A stretch of 64,000 nt of DNA from Sideroxydans sp. (GCA_016124455.1 WGNQ01000006.1:1-64000); one strand, 5' to 3'; shown: positions 1-10,519, numbered from the stretch's first letter. Numbers and translations: made by a program. The notes: a model not told the origin generated them from the letters alone.

Positions 1-503
<503 letters not shown>

Positions 504-514
504 GGAGCCATGCC

Positions 515-1900
515 ATGAAAAAACTATTAGTACTTTTCACGCTGCTGGCCGTACTGTGCGGTTTCGCGGCCCCATCGTTTGCTGACGAGACGGCTGCACC
601 TGCTGCCGTCATGGCGCCGGCAGACGCCGCCGCAGCGGCACCGGCTGCTCCAGCCGCCCCCGCTGCTGATGCACCCAAACTGGACAGTGGCGCCACTGCC
701 TGGATGCTGACTTCGACTGCGCTGGTGCTGTTGATGACGATTCCCGGTTTGGCACTGTTCTACGGCGGTATGGTCCGCAAGAAGAATGTGCTGTCCGTCA
801 TGATGCAAAGCTTTGCCATTACAGCCATGATCACTGTGCTGTGGATGGTGGCAGGCTATAGCATTGCTTTCGATACCACCGGCATGACAAAGGGAGTCGT
901 CAACTTCTACTCCTTCTTCGGCAGTCTGAACAAGGCATTCCTGTCCGGCATGGGCAAGGACAGCCTGACGGGCAGCATCCCGGAATCGGTATTCATGACG
1001 TTCCAGATGACTTTTGCGATCATCACCCCGGCACTGATTACCGGTGCTTTTGCTGATCGCATGAAGTTCTCCACCATGATGGTGTTCATGGCAATCTGGT
1101 CGCTGCTGGTGTACGCACCGATCACTCACATGGTCTGGTCCGGTGACGGCGGTTTCCTGTGGGATCTGGGCGTACTGGACTTCGCCGGTGGTACCGTGGT
1201 GCACATCAACGCTGGTGTTGCAGGCCTGATCACTGCCTTGATGCTTGGCCCACGTCTGGGTTACGGCAAGGAGCCAATGGCACCGCATAACCTGACTTTG
1301 ACTGTGATCGGTGCCGCAATGCTGTGGGTAGGCTGGTTCGGCTTCAACGCCGGCTCTGCTGTAGCTGCCGATGGTCGTGCCGGGATGGCGATGGCTGTTA
1401 CTCAGGTTGCTACCGGTGCTGCGGCTCTGGGCTGGATGTTCGCTGAATGGTTCAGCAAGGGCAAGCCCAGCGTTCTGGGCATCGCTTCCGGTGCTGTAGC
1501 TGGCTTGGTCGCCATTACCCCGGCTTCCGGTTTCGTCGACCCGATGGGTGCGCTGATCATCGGTATCGCTGCTGGCGTGATCTGTTTCTGGGCTGCAACT
1601 TCCCTGAAGCACATGCTGGGTTATGACGATTCGCTGGATGCCTTCGGCGTGCACGCTATCGGCGGTATCGTCGGTGCGCTGCTGACCGGTGTGTTTGCGG
1701 TGGAATCCATCGGTGGTACTGCTGGCAGCATGGGGCAGCTGTGGATTCAGGCAGAGAGTGTGGGCATTACCATTGCTTACACCGCCGTGATGACTTTCAT
1801 CATCCTGAAAGTGCTGGACCTGGTCATGGGGCTGCGCGTTACCGAAGAACAGGAACGCGAAGGTCTGGACATTGCACTTCACGGAGAACGAGTGGAATAA
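515..1900 (+). CDS. amtB: Ammonium channel AmtB
   Basis: 461 aa inner-membrane channel conducting NH3/NH4+. The first ~23 residues form a signal peptide (AAPSFADE cleavage region), followed by an Ala/Pro-rich spacer to about residue 55, then eleven membrane segments. Family hallmarks are LALFYGGMVRKKNVL near residue 80 and the twin pore histidines in GGTVVHINAGVAG (about residue 231) and DAFGVHAIGGI (about 377). The C-terminal cytoplasmic tail (GLRVTEEQEREGLD) is the segment that contacts GlnK. GGAG lies 9 nt upstream of the ATG. The gene is followed by an intrinsic terminator, so it closes the operon. Confidence 0.97.
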   Translation: MKKLLVLFTLLAVLCGFAAPSFADETAAPAAVMAPADAAAAAPAAPAAPAADAPKLDSGATAWMLTSTALVLLMTIPGLALFYGGMVRKKNVLSVMMQSFAITAMITVLWMVAGYSIAFDTTGMTKGVVNFYSFFGSLNKAFLSGMGKDSLTGSIPESVFMTFQMTFAIITPALITGAFADRMKFSTMMVFMAIWSLLVYAPITHMVWSGDGGFLWDLGVLDFAGGTVVHINAGVAGLITALMLGPRLGYGKEPMAPHNLTLTVIGAAMLWVGWFGFNAGSAVAADGRAGMAMAVTQVATGAAALGWMFAEWFSKGKPSVLGIASGAVAGLVAITPASGFVDPMGALIIGIAAGVICFWAATSLKHMLGYDDSLDAFGVHAIGGIVGALLTGVFAVESIGGTAGSMGQLWIQAESVGITIAYTAVMTFIILKVLDLVMGLRVTEEQEREGLDIALHGERVE

Positions 1901-1931
1901 GTTCCCTCCCCGACCCCTATGGGTGTTGGTT

Positions 1932-1957
1932 AGGGCGCCGCAAGGCGCCCTTTTTTT
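1932..1957 (+). terminator. Intrinsic terminator after amtB
   Basis: Stem AGGGCGCC / GGCGCCCT (1932-1939 with 1944-1951), loop GCAA, followed directly by seven T. It lies 31 nt after the amtB stop and ends the glnK-amtB operon. Confidence 0.9.
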
Positions 1958-2095
1958 ATCAATTGCCAGAACTGATCTGCAGGCTAAATCGCTCTTTGAT
2001 TTGGGAATCAGGCGATGATCCGAGAAGTTCGGGTGCGTTAAATAATATAGATGTTCGCGCTGGCCGGATCTTCAGCTGCCGGCGAGAGATCGAAA

Positions 2096-2124
2096 TAATT
2101 AAGGCCCGGCATAAGCCAGGCCTT
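2096..2124 (-). terminator. Candidate terminator of the microprotein gene
   Basis: On the minus strand the 10-bp arms AAGGCCTGGC and GCCGGGCCTT close a TTAT loop, followed by AATTATTT. The one non-Watson-Crick pair is U-G in minus-strand RNA but would be C-A in plus-strand RNA, which supports minus-strand transcription. The U tract is interrupted, so efficiency may be modest. It lies 37 nt after the stop codon of the small gene at 2162-2245. Confidence 0.6.
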
Positions 2125-2161
2125 ATTCAGCTCCGTCGTATTATGTGCTGGAGCAGTGCTG

Positions 2162-2245
2162 TTACTTATGGCCGACGACGACCATGGTGAGCCCGAGCAC
2201 AAAAAACGGCGAGAAGACTAATAAAGGATATACAAAAGCTGGCAC
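2162..2245 (-). CDS. 27-residue single-span membrane microprotein, unknown function
   Basis: GTG-started frame of 27 codons encoding MPAFVYPLLVFSPFFVLGL, then TMVVVGHK. Almost the whole chain is one hydrophobic helix with a short positively charged tail (HK). GGGAGG lies about 8 nt upstream of the GTG, one of the better ribosome-binding sites in the window, and a hairpin terminator follows the stop. This gene sits alone in a 646-nt stretch (1901-2546) that otherwise holds only the amtB terminator and the upstream region of the helicase gene. I do not recognise the family; small single-span subunits of respiratory or transport complexes look like this, but nothing nearby names a partner. Confidence 0.6.
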   Translation of the reverse strand: MPAFVYPLLVFSPFFVLGLTMVVVGHK

Positions 2246-2546
2246 AGTTAAACCTCCCAGATTTAAAGTTAATAAATTTGCACCTGCCGGCACAACCCCA
2301 ATGATTTAAATGGCGCATCATCGGTTGAGCTGGATATGATTTTCCAGTTGTGTGGCCATAAAATACTGCCATTAAACAGTCGGGAATACAAGTCCTGAAA
2401 CAAGCCAAATACCCATATAATCAACATGGTAAATAGGATATTTGCGGCATCGTAGTGTTTGTTTATCCTGAGGTTAGGGCCTGTGCCCAAGGGGCGGCGC
2501 AAGGCCGGGAATGTAAAACCGCATAAGCACTCACTGGTTCGGTATA

Positions 2547-3902
2547 ATGGAACGATCCATGGAACATGCTGCAACAGACAACATACCTTTTTCTTCCCTC
2601 GGCCTAGATCTGCAAATATTGCGAGCTATCGAGGAGCAAGGCTACACTACGCCAACGCCCATCCAGGCGCAGGCCATACCTCATGTCCTGGCGAATCGCG
2701 ATTTGATGGCGATGGCGCAGACAGGAACCGGCAAGACAGCTGCATTCACCTTGCCGTTGCTGCAGCGACTGTTGCCGCATGCCAGCACCAGTGCTTCGCC
2801 GGCACGCCACCCGGTACGTGCGTTGATCCTTGCGCCGACGCGTGAACTGGCGATACAGGTAGGCGAAAGCGTGGAGGCTTATTCCAGACACGTGCCGCTA
2901 CGCTCCACGGTCGTGTTTGGCGGCGTTGATATCAAAACCCAGAAACCCGCATTGCTGAAGGGCGTGGAAATCCTGGTGGCGACACCAGGCCGGTTGCTGG
3001 ATCACGTGGAAAGCCGCAACCTGATGCTCAACCAGGTGCAAATACTGATACTGGACGAAGCTGATCGCATGCTGGACATGGGTTTCATGCCCGATCTCAA
3101 ACGCATCCTGACGTTATTGCCAAGACAGCGTCAGACCTTGCTGTTCTCGGCAACGTTTTCCGACGAAATCAAAAAGCTTGCGCAGGATTTTCTTGTGCAG
3201 CCGGTTATGGTGGAAACGGCACGTCGCAACGCAGCGCAGGAAACCGTCAAGCAATCGGTGTTGCTGGTGGAGCATGACAAGAAATTAAATGTGCTGGTTG
3301 ACCTGATCCGTTCCCGCGGCGTAAATCAGGTGCTGGTGTTCACCCGTACCAAGCTGACTGCGGCACAACTGGCCAGGATGCTGAACCGTGACGGTATCGC
3401 TGCCGATGCCATACATGGCGACAAAAGCCAGCTGGAGCGCATCAAGGCGCTGGACGCATTCAAGAGTGGCGCTACCTCGGTGCTGGTGGCAACCGACGTT
3501 GCGGCACGCGGGCTGGATATAGACCAGTTGCCGCTGGTCATCAATTACGAGCTGCCGCCCCATGCCGAGGATTATGTCCATCGCATTGGCCGTACCGGGC
3601 GTGCGGGTGCCAGCGGTGAAGCCATTTCGCTGGTGGACGACAGCGATGCACGGCGGCTCAAGGATGTGGAAAAGCTGCTCAAGCGCGAATTGCCGCGGGA
3701 GCAGGCGGCAGTTTCGTCTGCGCTACGCTCAAGTCACCGCCATGCCGCAACGCCGGTCCACAGCAAGAAATCCGCGGCGGGGGATGACTGGTTCATGAAG
3801 CCCTACGAGCCTTCCCCGGTTTCCGCCAAGAAGGCCGAAGAGCGGCCGGCGGCCCGCGACGAAAAACCCAAGAAACAGATTGCGGCGCTATTGCGGAAAT
3901 AA
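2547..3902 (+). CDS. rhlE: DEAD-box ATP-dependent RNA helicase (RhlE type)
   Basis: About 451 aa. It unwinds short RNA duplexes in ribosome assembly and mRNA turnover, with cold response common in the family. Motifs run in order: Q motif ([14 protein letters not shown]), I AQTGTGKT, Ia PTRELA, TPGR, II DEAD in [18 protein letters not shown], then domain 2 with [17 protein letters not shown] and [10 protein letters not shown]. The basic, Lys/Arg-rich tail after residue ~385 is typical of RhlE. The start is uncertain: ATG 2547 lies inside a TATAAT-like hexamer (2543-2548), and ATG 2559 (MEHAATDN), with GGAACG in front, is an equally good choice. Confidence 0.92.
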   Translation: MERSMEHAATDNIPFSSLGLDLQILRAIEEQGYTTPTPIQAQAIPHVLANRDLMAMAQTGTGKTAAFTLPLLQRLLPHASTSASPARHPVRALILAPTRELAIQVGESVEAYSRHVPLRSTVVFGGVDIKTQKPALLKGVEILVATPGRLLDHVESRNLMLNQVQILILDEADRMLDMGFMPDLKRILTLLPRQRQTLLFSATFSDEIKKLAQDFLVQPVMVETARRNAAQETVKQSVLLVEHDKKLNVLVDLIRSRGVNQVLVFTRTKLTAAQLARMLNRDGIAADAIHGDKSQLERIKALDAFKSGATSVLVATDVAARGLDIDQLPLVINYELPPHAEDYVHRIGRTGRAGASGEAISLVDDSDARRLKDVEKLLKRELPREQAAVSSALRSSHRHAATPVHSKKSAAGDDWFMKPYEPSPVSAKKAEERPAARDEKPKKQIAALLRK

Positions 3903-3920
3903 CCGGGCAGACTGGGCAGA

Positions 3921-3953
3921 ATAACAAAAGGCGCATTCAGCGCCTTTTGTTAT
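3921..3953. terminator. Bidirectional terminator between helicase gene and purU
   Basis: Perfect 14-bp stem ATAACAAAAGGCGC / GCGCCTTTTGTTAT with loop ATTCA. It has A-rich and T-rich flanks on both strands and serves the two convergent genes. The purU stop codon (3950-3952 on the minus strand) lies inside the stem. Confidence 0.9.
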
Positions 3954-4801
3954 TTGAACACGATGGTTTTGTTGCTGCAAACCAGGACCCGGTCTTCGAC
4001 GTGATAGCGCAGTCCCCGCGCCAGCACGGTTTTTTCGATGTCGCGGCCATAGCGCACCATATCATCCACGCTGTCACCATGATCGATGCGCACGGTATCC
4101 TGTTCGATGATGGGTCCGGCATCCAGTTCGTCGGTGACGTAGTGGCAGGTTGCGCCGATCAGCTTCACGCCGCGCTGGTAGGCCTGGTGGTACGGCTTGG
4201 CGCCAACAAATGAAGGCAGAAAGCTGTGATGGATATTGATGATCTGGCCGGCATGGCGGCGGCATAAATCCGGTGGCAGGATTTGCATGAAGCGCGCCAG
4301 CACCATGGCATCGCCGTGATACAGCCTGAACAGATGCTCGATGTTCTCGAAGGCATCCGCCTTGTCTGTCATATCGACATGGTGGAACGGAATGCCGTGC
4401 CATTCGACGAAACCGCGCAGGTCTGCGTGGTTTGAGACGACACAGGGAATGTCCACCAGCAATTCGCCGCTGCGCCAGCGATGCAACAGGTCATTCAGGC
4501 AATGGTCCTGCTTGCTGACGAGAATGATGATGCGTTTTTTCTGGGCCGAATCGCTGATGTGCCAATCCATTTTGAATTCGGCAGCGAGATCGGTAAATTG
4601 TGCATGGAACTCGATCAGGTCGAAGGGAAGCGAGTCGGCGAGGATTTCCTGGCGCATGAAGAAACGCTGTGTTTCCAGATCGGTGTGATAGCTCGCTTCG
4701 ACGATCCAGCCTTTGTGTTGTGCGATGAACCCGCTGACTGCCGCAATGATGCCGGAGCGATCCGGGCATGAGATGGTCAGGGTGTAGCGACGTTCACTCA
4801 T
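3950..4801 (-). CDS. purU: Formyltetrahydrofolate deformylase PurU
   Basis: 283 aa. It hydrolyses 10-formyl-THF to THF and formate, balancing one-carbon pools and feeding formate to PurT. An N-terminal ACT domain (residues ~5-85, [19 protein letters not shown]) is followed by a formyltransferase fold with [51 protein letters not shown] and [13 protein letters not shown]. The length matches the family. The start overlaps the end of murI by 4 nt (ATGA on the minus strand), so the two are translationally coupled, and both follow ybiT. Confidence 0.95.
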   Translation of the reverse strand: MSERRYTLTISCPDRSGIIAAVSGFIAQHKGWIVEASYHTDLETQRFFMRQEILADSLPFDLIEFHAQFTDLAAEFKMDWHISDSAQKKRIIILVSKQDHCLNDLLHRWRSGELLVDIPCVVSNHADLRGFVEWHGIPFHHVDMTDKADAFENIEHLFRLYHGDAMVLARFMQILPPDLCRRHAGQIINIHHSFLPSFVGAKPYHQAYQRGVKLIGATCHYVTDELDAGPIIEQDTVRIDHGDSVDDMVRYGRDIEKTVLARGLRYHVEDRVLVCSNKTIVFK

Positions 4802-5616
4802 GCGATTTCTCCCCTAGAGAATTTCTCTGGCAGGTATTGTACCGTTACCTGCTGCCCCCACAACGCGGAAATAATCCGGGATGTCTGTTGGGCATCGCCG
4901 CTGGTGAAGAATTGTGCGCTGCTCGAGGCGGTTTGCGGGCGTCCCGGTAGTTCCGCCTGCAGGCGCCGCTGTAGCTGGCGGGCGACGGCTGCGCCGGTAT
5001 CGACCAGTACGATGTGCTGGCCTGCCACGTCGCGTATAAGTGGCGCGAGAAAGGGGTAATGGGTGCAGCCCAGAATCAGGGTGTCGGCACCGCGGTCCAG
5101 CAAGGGCGAAATGTAGCGTTCGAGCAATTCGCGCGTACGTGCACTGTCCAGTTCGCCCTGCTCGACCTGCTCCACCAGCCCCGGGCAGCCCTGGGTGACG
5201 ATTTCGACAGCGCCGGCATGGCGCTCCAGCAGCGCGGCGAAGCGCGCGCTTTCCAGCGTGCCGATAGTGGCCAGCACGCCAACCACCCCGCTTTGCGTGG
5301 CGGCCACGGCTGGCTTTACGGCTGGCTCCATTGCTACGATGGGAACGGCAAACCGGCTGCGCAGCGTCGCGGCTGCGGCTGCCGTGGCGGTGTTGCAGGC
5401 GACGACAATGGCTTCCGCCCCCTGCTCGATCAGGAATCGCGAAAGGGCGAGTGCGCGCTGCTCGATATAGTCCGGCGACTTGTCGCCATAGGGCACATGG
5501 CCGGAGTCGGCGACGTAGATCAGGCGCTCGCCGGGCAGCAGTTCGCGGATGTGGCGCAGCACCGAGAGCCCGCCCACGCCGGAATCGAATACGCCGATTG
5601 CGCCAGCAGTCTGCAA
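4798..5616 (-). CDS. murI: Glutamate racemase MurI
   Basis: About 272 aa. It makes D-glutamate for peptidoglycan. Both catalytic Cys motifs are present, [12 protein letters not shown] and [10 protein letters not shown], together with the N-terminal [14 protein letters not shown] and the [11 protein letters not shown] segment. No ATG lies near the expected N-terminus; TTG at 5616 (giving [13 protein letters not shown]) fits the family best. A second TTG at about 5643 overlaps the end of ybiT. The frame is open further upstream, but that part is inside ybiT and does not look like MurI. Confidence 0.92.
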   Translation of the reverse strand: MQTAGAIGVFDSGVGGLSVLRHIRELLPGERLIYVADSGHVPYGDKSPDYIEQRALALSRFLIEQGAEAIVVACNTATAAAAATLRSRFAVPIVAMEPAVKPAVAATQSGVVGVLATIGTLESARFAALLERHAGAVEIVTQGCPGLVEQVEQGELDSARTRELLERYISPLLDRGADTLILGCTHYPFLAPLIRDVAGQHIVLVDTGAAVARQLQRRLQAELPGRPQTASSSAQFFTSGDAQQTSRIISALWGQQVTVQYLPEKFSRGEIA

Positions 5617-5632
5617 GGGGCGCTCTTCTGCG

Positions 5633-7231
5633 TCAGTCGACAATCTCCTGGCTGCGCAGATACTCCTCATAGGTGCCGTGGTAGTCGGTGACGCCCTTGT
5701 CGGAGATTTCGATGATGCGCGTGGCCAGCGAGGAAACGAATTCGCGGTCATGGCTGACGAATACCAGCGTGCCCTTGTACAGGTCGAGCGCGGTATTGAG
5801 CGATTCGATGGCTTCCATGTCCATGTGGTTGGTCGGTTCGTCCATCAGCAGCACGTTGGGTTTCTGCAGCATCAGTTTGCCGAACAGCATGCGCCCCTTT
5901 TCGCCGCCGGACAGCACTTTCACCTTTTTCTTTACGTCGTCGCCGGAAAACAGCAGGCGGCCCAGCGTGCCGCGCACCATCTGGTCGTCATCGGAAGGGC
6001 CGCGCCAGTTGGTCATCCATTCCATCATGCCGATGTCCTCGGCAAAGTCGGCGGCGTGATCCTGTGCGTAGTAGCCGAGCTTGGCCTTTTCCGTCCATTT
6101 GATGGTGCCGGTGTCCGGTTCAAGGTCGCCCGCCAGGCAGCGCAGCAGGGTGGTTTTGCCAATGCCGTTGGGGCCGATGATGGCCACTTTTTCGCCGGCA
6201 TCGATGCGGAAGTTCACGTTGGAGAAAAGCACCTTGTCGAAACCCTTGGCCATCTTCTGTACCTCGACCGCAGTGCGGTGCAGCTTGTCGCGCTCGTCGT
6301 ATTCGAAGCGGATGAACGGGTACTGGCGGCTGGAGGGCTTGATGTCCTCGATCTTGATCTTGTCGATCTGGCGGGCGCGCGAAGTGGCCTGCTTGGCCTT
6401 GGAGGCGTTGGCCGAGAAACGCGCGACGAAGGCCTTCAGTTCGGCAACCTTTTCCTTGGCCTTGGCGTTGTCCGCGGCCTGCTGTTCGCGTGCCTGGGTC
6501 GAGGCCAGCATGTAGTCGTTGTAGTTGCCCGGATAGACGGTGATCTTGCCGTAATCGAGGTCGGCCATGTGGGTGCACACGCTGTTCAGGAAGTGACGAT
6601 CGTGCGAGATGATGATCATGGTGCTGTTGCGCGCATTGAGTACGCCTTCCAGCCAGCGGATGGTATTGATGTCGAGGTTGTTGGTCGGCTCGTCGAGCAA
6701 CAGGATATCCGGGTTGGAGAACAGCGCCTGTGCCAGCAGTACGCGCAGCTTGAAACCGGGTGCGACTTCGCGCATGGGGCCCTGATGCAGCTCGATCGCG
6801 ATGCCGACGCCGAGCAGCAATTCGCCGGCGCGTGCCTCGGCCGTGTAGCCGTCGTATTCGGCGAAGGTCGCCTCGAGGTCGGCGGCGCGCATATAGTCCT
6901 CTTCGGTCGCGTCGGGATTGGCATAGATCGCATCGCGTTCCGACATGGCCGCCCACATTTCGGCGTGGCCCATCATCACCACATCCAGCACGCGCATGTC
7001 TTCGTAGGCGAACTGGTCCTGGCGCAGTTTGCCCAGGCGTTCGCCCTTGTCCAGCATCACTTCACCCGAGGTTTGCTCCAGGTCGCGGCCGAGGATTTTC
7101 ATGAACGTGGATTTGCCGCAGCCGTTGGCGCCGATCAGGCCATAGCGGTTGCCGTCGCCGAACTTGACGGAGACGTTCTCGAACAGTGGCTTGGCGCCGA
7201 ACTGCATGGTAATGTTTGCGGTAGATAACAT
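5633..7231 (-). CDS. ybiT: ABC-F family ATPase, YbiT type
   Basis: 532 aa with two nucleotide-binding domains and no membrane segments, as in ribosome-associated ABC-F proteins acting at the ribosomal E site. The start [12 protein letters not shown] and [13 protein letters not shown] match YbiT (530 aa in E. coli). The first domain has [12 protein letters not shown] and the second has [25 protein letters not shown] and [12 protein letters not shown]. The charged linker between the domains (residues ~240-310) fits the P-site tRNA interaction motif. AAGG lies 7 nt before the ATG. The frame is open upstream to 7348, but that part overlaps the gshA promoter region. First gene of ybiT-murI-purU. 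Confidence 0.93.
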   Translation of the reverse strand: MLSTANITMQFGAKPLFENVSVKFGDGNRYGLIGANGCGKSTFMKILGRDLEQTSGEVMLDKGERLGKLRQDQFAYEDMRVLDVVMMGHAEMWAAMSERDAIYANPDATEEDYMRAADLEATFAEYDGYTAEARAGELLLGVGIAIELHQGPMREVAPGFKLRVLLAQALFSNPDILLLDEPTNNLDINTIRWLEGVLNARNSTMIIISHDRHFLNSVCTHMADLDYGKITVYPGNYNDYMLASTQAREQQAADNAKAKEKVAELKAFVARFSANASKAKQATSRARQIDKIKIEDIKPSSRQYPFIRFEYDERDKLHRTAVEVQKMAKGFDKVLFSNVNFRIDAGEKVAIIGPNGIGKTTLLRCLAGDLEPDTGTIKWTEKAKLGYYAQDHAADFAEDIGMMEWMTNWRGPSDDDQMVRGTLGRLLFSGDDVKKKVKVLSGGEKGRMLFGKLMLQKPNVLLMDEPTNHMDMEAIESLNTALDLYKGTLVFVSHDREFVSSLATRIIEISDKGVTDYHGTYEEYLRSQEIVD

Positions 7232-7336
7232 GATAAGCCTTGCACTGAAACGCGGCATTTTAACACTACCCGCCACCGATTTCGCTTTGTCCGCCGGCTC
7301 CGCTAGAATGTACGCATTAAAACCACACTGAATGCC

Positions 7337-8608
7337 ATGGTTCCCCATCTTGCGACAGCACTGAACGGTCCGCTACTCGACCTCGAACAACGTATCCTGA
7401 ATGCACAGCCTGCGATTGAACACTGGTTCCGTACGCAGTGGCTGGAATGCTCCATTCCGTTTTATTCGTCTGTCGATCTGCGCAACAGCGGCTTCAAGCT
7501 GGCGCCGGTGGACACCAACCTGTTTCCCGGCGGATTCAACAACCTGAATCCGGATTTTCTGCCACTCTGCGTACAGGCCGCGCAGAGCGCGGTCGAAAAG
7601 ATTTGCCCGGATGCGCGAGGCATCCTGCTGGTGCCGGAGAACCATACGCGCAACCAGTATTACCTGCAGAACGTGGCGCAGATCGCACTGGTCCTGAAAC
7701 AGGCCGGCCTCAAGGTGCGCATCGGCAGCCTGCTGCCGGAAATCACCGAGCCTACGCCGCTGCAACTGCCGAATGGGGCGACACTGACGCTGGAGCCGTT
7801 GCGGCGGGCGGGCAACCGTCTCGGCGTGGACGGCTTCGACCCCTGCGTGGTGCTGCTCAATAACGATCTTTCGGCCGGGGTGCCGGAAATTCTGCAGAAC
7901 CTGGAGCAGGCGCTGTTGCCGCCACTTGCGGCGGGCTGGACCACGCGCCGCAAGAGCCGCCACTTTGCCGCCTATGACCGTGTGGCCGACGAATTTGCGC
8001 AATTGCTCGGCATTGATCCGTGGCTGATCAATCCCTATTTCTCCAGCTGCGGCAAAGTCGATTTCCAGCAGCGCACCGGCGAGGAATGCCTGGCCGCGCG
8101 CGTTGACGAAATCCTGCAGAAAATGCGTGCCAAATATACCGAATACGGTGTCAAAGAAACGCCTTTCGTCATTGCCAAGGCGGATGCCGGCACCTATGGC
8201 ATGGGCATCATGTCGGTGAAGGACGCCAGCGAAGTAAAGGGCCTGAACCGCAAGCAGCGCAACAAGATGGCGGTGGTGAAGGAAGGGCTGGAAGTGCACG
8301 ATGTGCTGGTGCAGGAGGGCGTGTACACCTTCGAAACCATCAACGACGCGGTGGCCGAGCCGGTGGTCTACATGGTCGACCATTATGTGGTGGGTGGTTT
8401 CTACCGTGTGCATACCGAGCGTGGCATTGACGAGAACCTCAATGCGCCGGGCATGCATTTTGTGCCGCTGGCCTTTGAGGTGGGGTGTACCCTGCCGAAT
8501 CCCGAGCGCGCACCGGATGATATTCCCAACCGTTTTTACGCCTACGGCGTGGTGGCGCGACTGGCGCTACTGGCGGCAGCGATCGAGCTTGAAGAAATGC
8601 AGCAATGA
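7337..8608 (+). CDS. gshA: Glutamate-cysteine ligase, acidithiobacillus/proteobacterial type
   Basis: 423 aa. It performs the first step of glutathione synthesis, joining Glu and Cys with ATP. The sequence matches the separate GshA class of TIGR02049 rather than the E. coli or plant classes: [20 protein letters not shown] near residue 45, [30 protein letters not shown] and [16 protein letters not shown]. It is divergent from ybiT with 105 nt between starts. A TAGAAT (7304-7309) may be the -10 element, but I see no convincing -35. The stop overlaps the start of apbE by 4 nt. No gshB is seen within the window. Confidence 0.92.
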   Translation: MVPHLATALNGPLLDLEQRILNAQPAIEHWFRTQWLECSIPFYSSVDLRNSGFKLAPVDTNLFPGGFNNLNPDFLPLCVQAAQSAVEKICPDARGILLVPENHTRNQYYLQNVAQIALVLKQAGLKVRIGSLLPEITEPTPLQLPNGATLTLEPLRRAGNRLGVDGFDPCVVLLNNDLSAGVPEILQNLEQALLPPLAAGWTTRRKSRHFAAYDRVADEFAQLLGIDPWLINPYFSSCGKVDFQQRTGEECLAARVDEILQKMRAKYTEYGVKETPFVIAKADAGTYGMGIMSVKDASEVKGLNRKQRNKMAVVKEGLEVHDVLVQEGVYTFETINDAVAEPVVYMVDHYVVGGFYRVHTERGIDENLNAPGMHFVPLAFEVGCTLPNPERAPDDIPNRFYAYGVVARLALLAAAIELEEMQQ

Positions 8609-9639
8609 CTTTGTTGCGGCGCATCTGCCTGCTGGGAGTTGCCTTGTTACTGTCGGCCTGCGGCAAGGAGCCGCTGTACCAGGAACAGGGTTACGTGTTC
8701 GGCACGCTGGTGGAAGTCAGCGTATATGGCGAACAGGAGCCCCGGGCGCGGCAAGCGGTGGCGGCAGTGATGCAGGAGTTCCAGCGCCTGCATAACATGC
8801 TGCATGCATGGCAGCCTTCCGAGTTGAGCGAATTGAACGCGGCCTTTGCGCAGGGCAGGCACAAGCAGGTATCGCCCGAACTGGCCGCGATTCTGCAGGA
8901 TGCGACGCAGCTTGCGGTGCAATCCGGAGAGCTGTTCGATCCGGCCATCGGCGGGCTGATCAGGCTGTGGGGCTTTCAGGCGGATACATTCAAGGCGGTG
9001 TTGCCGGATGAAAAGCGGGTCGCAGCACTGGTTGCGGCGAACCCGCAGATGAGCGATATCGTGCTCAAGGGTGATGTCGCATCCAGTCGCAACAAGGCAG
9101 TGCGACTCGACCTCGGCGGTTATGCCAAGGGTTATGCGCTGGACCGGGCGGCAGCATTGCTGAAAAAAATGGGTATACATAACGCGCTGATCAATATTGG
9201 CGGCAACGTGCTGGCGCTGGGCAGCCACGGTTCGCGGCCATGGCGCGTGGGCATCCAGCATCCGCGCAAGCCCGGTCCGTTCGCCACGGTGGAGCTGCAT
9301 GACGGCGAAGCTATCGGCACTTCGGGGGACTATCAGCGCTATTTTGAGGTGAATGGCAAACGCTATTGCCACCTGATCGATCCGCGGTCCGGCCAGCCGG
9401 CACAGGGCGTCGAAGCAGTGACCATCCTGACGCATGGTGCACATGCCGGGGTGCTGTCGGATGCCGATTCCAAGCCGTTGTTCATTTCCGGCGTGCAAGG
9501 CTGGCGGGAGGCCGCGGCCAGGATGGGGCTGGACGAGGCGCTGCTGATCGATGGCAACGGCAAAGTGTATCTCACCGCTGCGATGCAGAAACGGCTAGAA
9601 TTCACCGACAAGGCCACAGTTGGCAAGGTCGAACCATGA
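8605..9639 (+). CDS. apbE: FAD:protein FMN transferase ApbE (lipoprotein)
   Basis: 344 aa. It attaches FMN covalently to Thr/Ser of target flavoproteins such as Nqr and Rnf subunits, on the outer face of the inner membrane. A lipoprotein signal peptide ends in LLLSAC (Cys about residue 19). Family motifs are VFGTLVEVSVYG, the DLGGYAKGYALD nucleotide motif near residue 175, INIGGNV, and GTSGDYQRYFEVNGKRYCH with HLIDPRSG. It overlaps gshA by ATGA and is followed by a small membrane gene with the same overlap. No target flavoprotein gene is in the window. Confidence 0.93.
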   Translation: MTLLRRICLLGVALLLSACGKEPLYQEQGYVFGTLVEVSVYGEQEPRARQAVAAVMQEFQRLHNMLHAWQPSELSELNAAFAQGRHKQVSPELAAILQDATQLAVQSGELFDPAIGGLIRLWGFQADTFKAVLPDEKRVAALVAANPQMSDIVLKGDVASSRNKAVRLDLGGYAKGYALDRAAALLKKMGIHNALINIGGNVLALGSHGSRPWRVGIQHPRKPGPFATVELHDGEAIGTSGDYQRYFEVNGKRYCHLIDPRSGQPAQGVEAVTILTHGAHAGVLSDADSKPLFISGVQGWREAAARMGLDEALLIDGNGKVYLTAAMQKRLEFTDKATVGKVEP

Positions 9640-9845
9640 TCGCGAGAAATGACGAACGTCTGGCGCACAATATACGTCGCACCGTAGGCATCGCGGCGCT
9701 GCACAGGCTGCGCGCCATGATAGATGCGCAGCAGGAGGCAGACCTGGCACAAGGTAAATGGTTGCGCTATGTCCTGACCGGATTGCTGCTGCTGGCATGT
9801 TTCCTGGTGCCGTGTTTTCTTGCTTATCGTCTGGGAGTAATTTGA
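9636..9845 (+). CDS. Small single-span membrane protein, unknown function
   Basis: 69 aa. Residues 1-45 are charged and helical (LAHNIRRTVGIAALHRLRAM), followed by one strong transmembrane helix (residues ~47-66, LTGLLLLACFLVPCFLAYRL). It starts by ATGA overlap with apbE and ends one nucleotide before the PTS IIA gene, so it is an integral part of the operon. The topology predicts a cytoplasmic N-terminus and a membrane anchor at the C-terminus. I do not recognise a family. A link with ApbE or with the PTS proteins is inferred from position only. Confidence 0.75.
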   Translation: MIARNDERLAHNIRRTVGIAALHRLRAMIDAQQEADLAQGKWLRYVLTGLLLLACFLVPCFLAYRLGVI

Positions 9846-9846
9846 A

Positions 9847-10275
9847 TTGGTCGGTGTTCTGTTGGTGACGCATAACGGTTTGGGCGACAGTCTGGTGGAT
9901 TGCGTGCGGCATGTGCTGGGCTCGGCGCCCGACAACCTCAAGGTGTTGTCGGTGCTGGCGGAGGATGAGCCGGAGCAGAAAGAGCGGGAAGGGCGTGCGC
10001 TGGTGGCGAGCCTGGATACGGGCGACGGCGTGCTGCTGCTGGCGGACATGTTTGGCGCCACGCCCTGCAATATTGGCCGCCGTCTGTGCCAGCAGCCCAA
10101 TGTGGCCGGTGTGGCCGGCGTAAACCTGCCGATGCTGTTGCGCACCGTGTGTAATTGCGGGAAATCGCTGGATGAACTGGTGCAGATGGCGCTCGACGGC
10201 GGGCGCGAATGTATTGTTTCGATGAACGTAGCATTGGAAGAAAGTTGTAATGCCGCAACAAGATGCACTGATTAA
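9847..10275 (+). CDS. PTS mannose-type EIIA domain protein
   Basis: 142 aa. EIIA-Man domain taking phosphate from HPr. The phospho-acceptor His is in LLVTHNGLGDSL near residue 9, and LLLADMFGATPCNIGRRL matches the family's GGTPFN region. The start is TTG at 9847 with GGGAG about 8 nt upstream; no ATG is suitably placed. The 3' end overlaps ptsH by 26 nt. Betaproteobacteria often carry such a IIA without sugar permease, where it is thought to act in regulation (nitrogen or carbon sensing, links to HPr kinase). No EIIB or EIIC is seen here. Confidence 0.9.
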   Translation: MVGVLLVTHNGLGDSLVDCVRHVLGSAPDNLKVLSVLAEDEPEQKEREGRALVASLDTGDGVLLLADMFGATPCNIGRRLCQQPNVAGVAGVNLPMLLRTVCNCGKSLDELVQMALDGGRECIVSMNVALEESCNAATRCTD

Positions 10276-10519
10276 GAACAAGCTGGGGCTGCATGCGCGC
10301 GCCTCGGCCAAATTGACGCAACTGGCCTCGCAGTTTCCCTGTGAGGTGTGGTTGTCGCGTAACGGACGCCGGGTTAATGCGAAAAGCATCATGGGAGTAA
10401 TGATGCTGGCCGCAGCCAAGGGGACGACCATCGTCATCGAAACCAGCGGCGAGCAGGAGCAGGAAGCGATCGATGCGATCCAGGCGCTGATCGACGATTA
10501 TTTTGGGGAAGGCGAATGA
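10250..10519 (+). CDS. ptsH: Phosphocarrier protein HPr
   Basis: 89 aa. It carries phosphate from enzyme I to EIIA. The active His is in KLGLHARASAKL (about residue 16), and the regulatory Ser site NAKSIMGVMML (about residue 47) is intact, so control by HPr kinase is possible, though no hprK gene is in this window. The start lies inside the end of the IIA gene and the stop overlaps ptsI by 4 nt, which suggests coupled translation. Confidence 0.95.
   Translation: MPQQDALIKNKLGLHARASAKLTQLASQFPCEVWLSRNGRRVNAKSIMGVMMLAAAKGTTIVIETSGEQEQEAIDAIQALIDDYFGEGE

Noticed and set aside
527-1882. Long open frame on the minus strand through amtB
   Set aside because: Rich in His, Gln and Ser with no domain motif. 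It is the antisense of a strong amtB gene with high-GC codon bias.
2543-2548. TATAAT hexamer as helicase promoter
   Set aside because: No -35 at a fitting distance, and it overlaps one of the two candidate start codons. It may be chance.
5549-7228. Plus-strand open frame of about 560 codons across ybiT
   Set aside because: The minus strand holds a complete ABC-F protein with all motifs. The plus frame shows low-complexity Val/Gly/Ala composition without recognisable domains.
7373-8458. Minus-strand open frame opposite gshA
   Set aside because: GshA has clear family motifs and correct length. The antisense frame is His/Gln-rich, typical of reversed high-GC codons.
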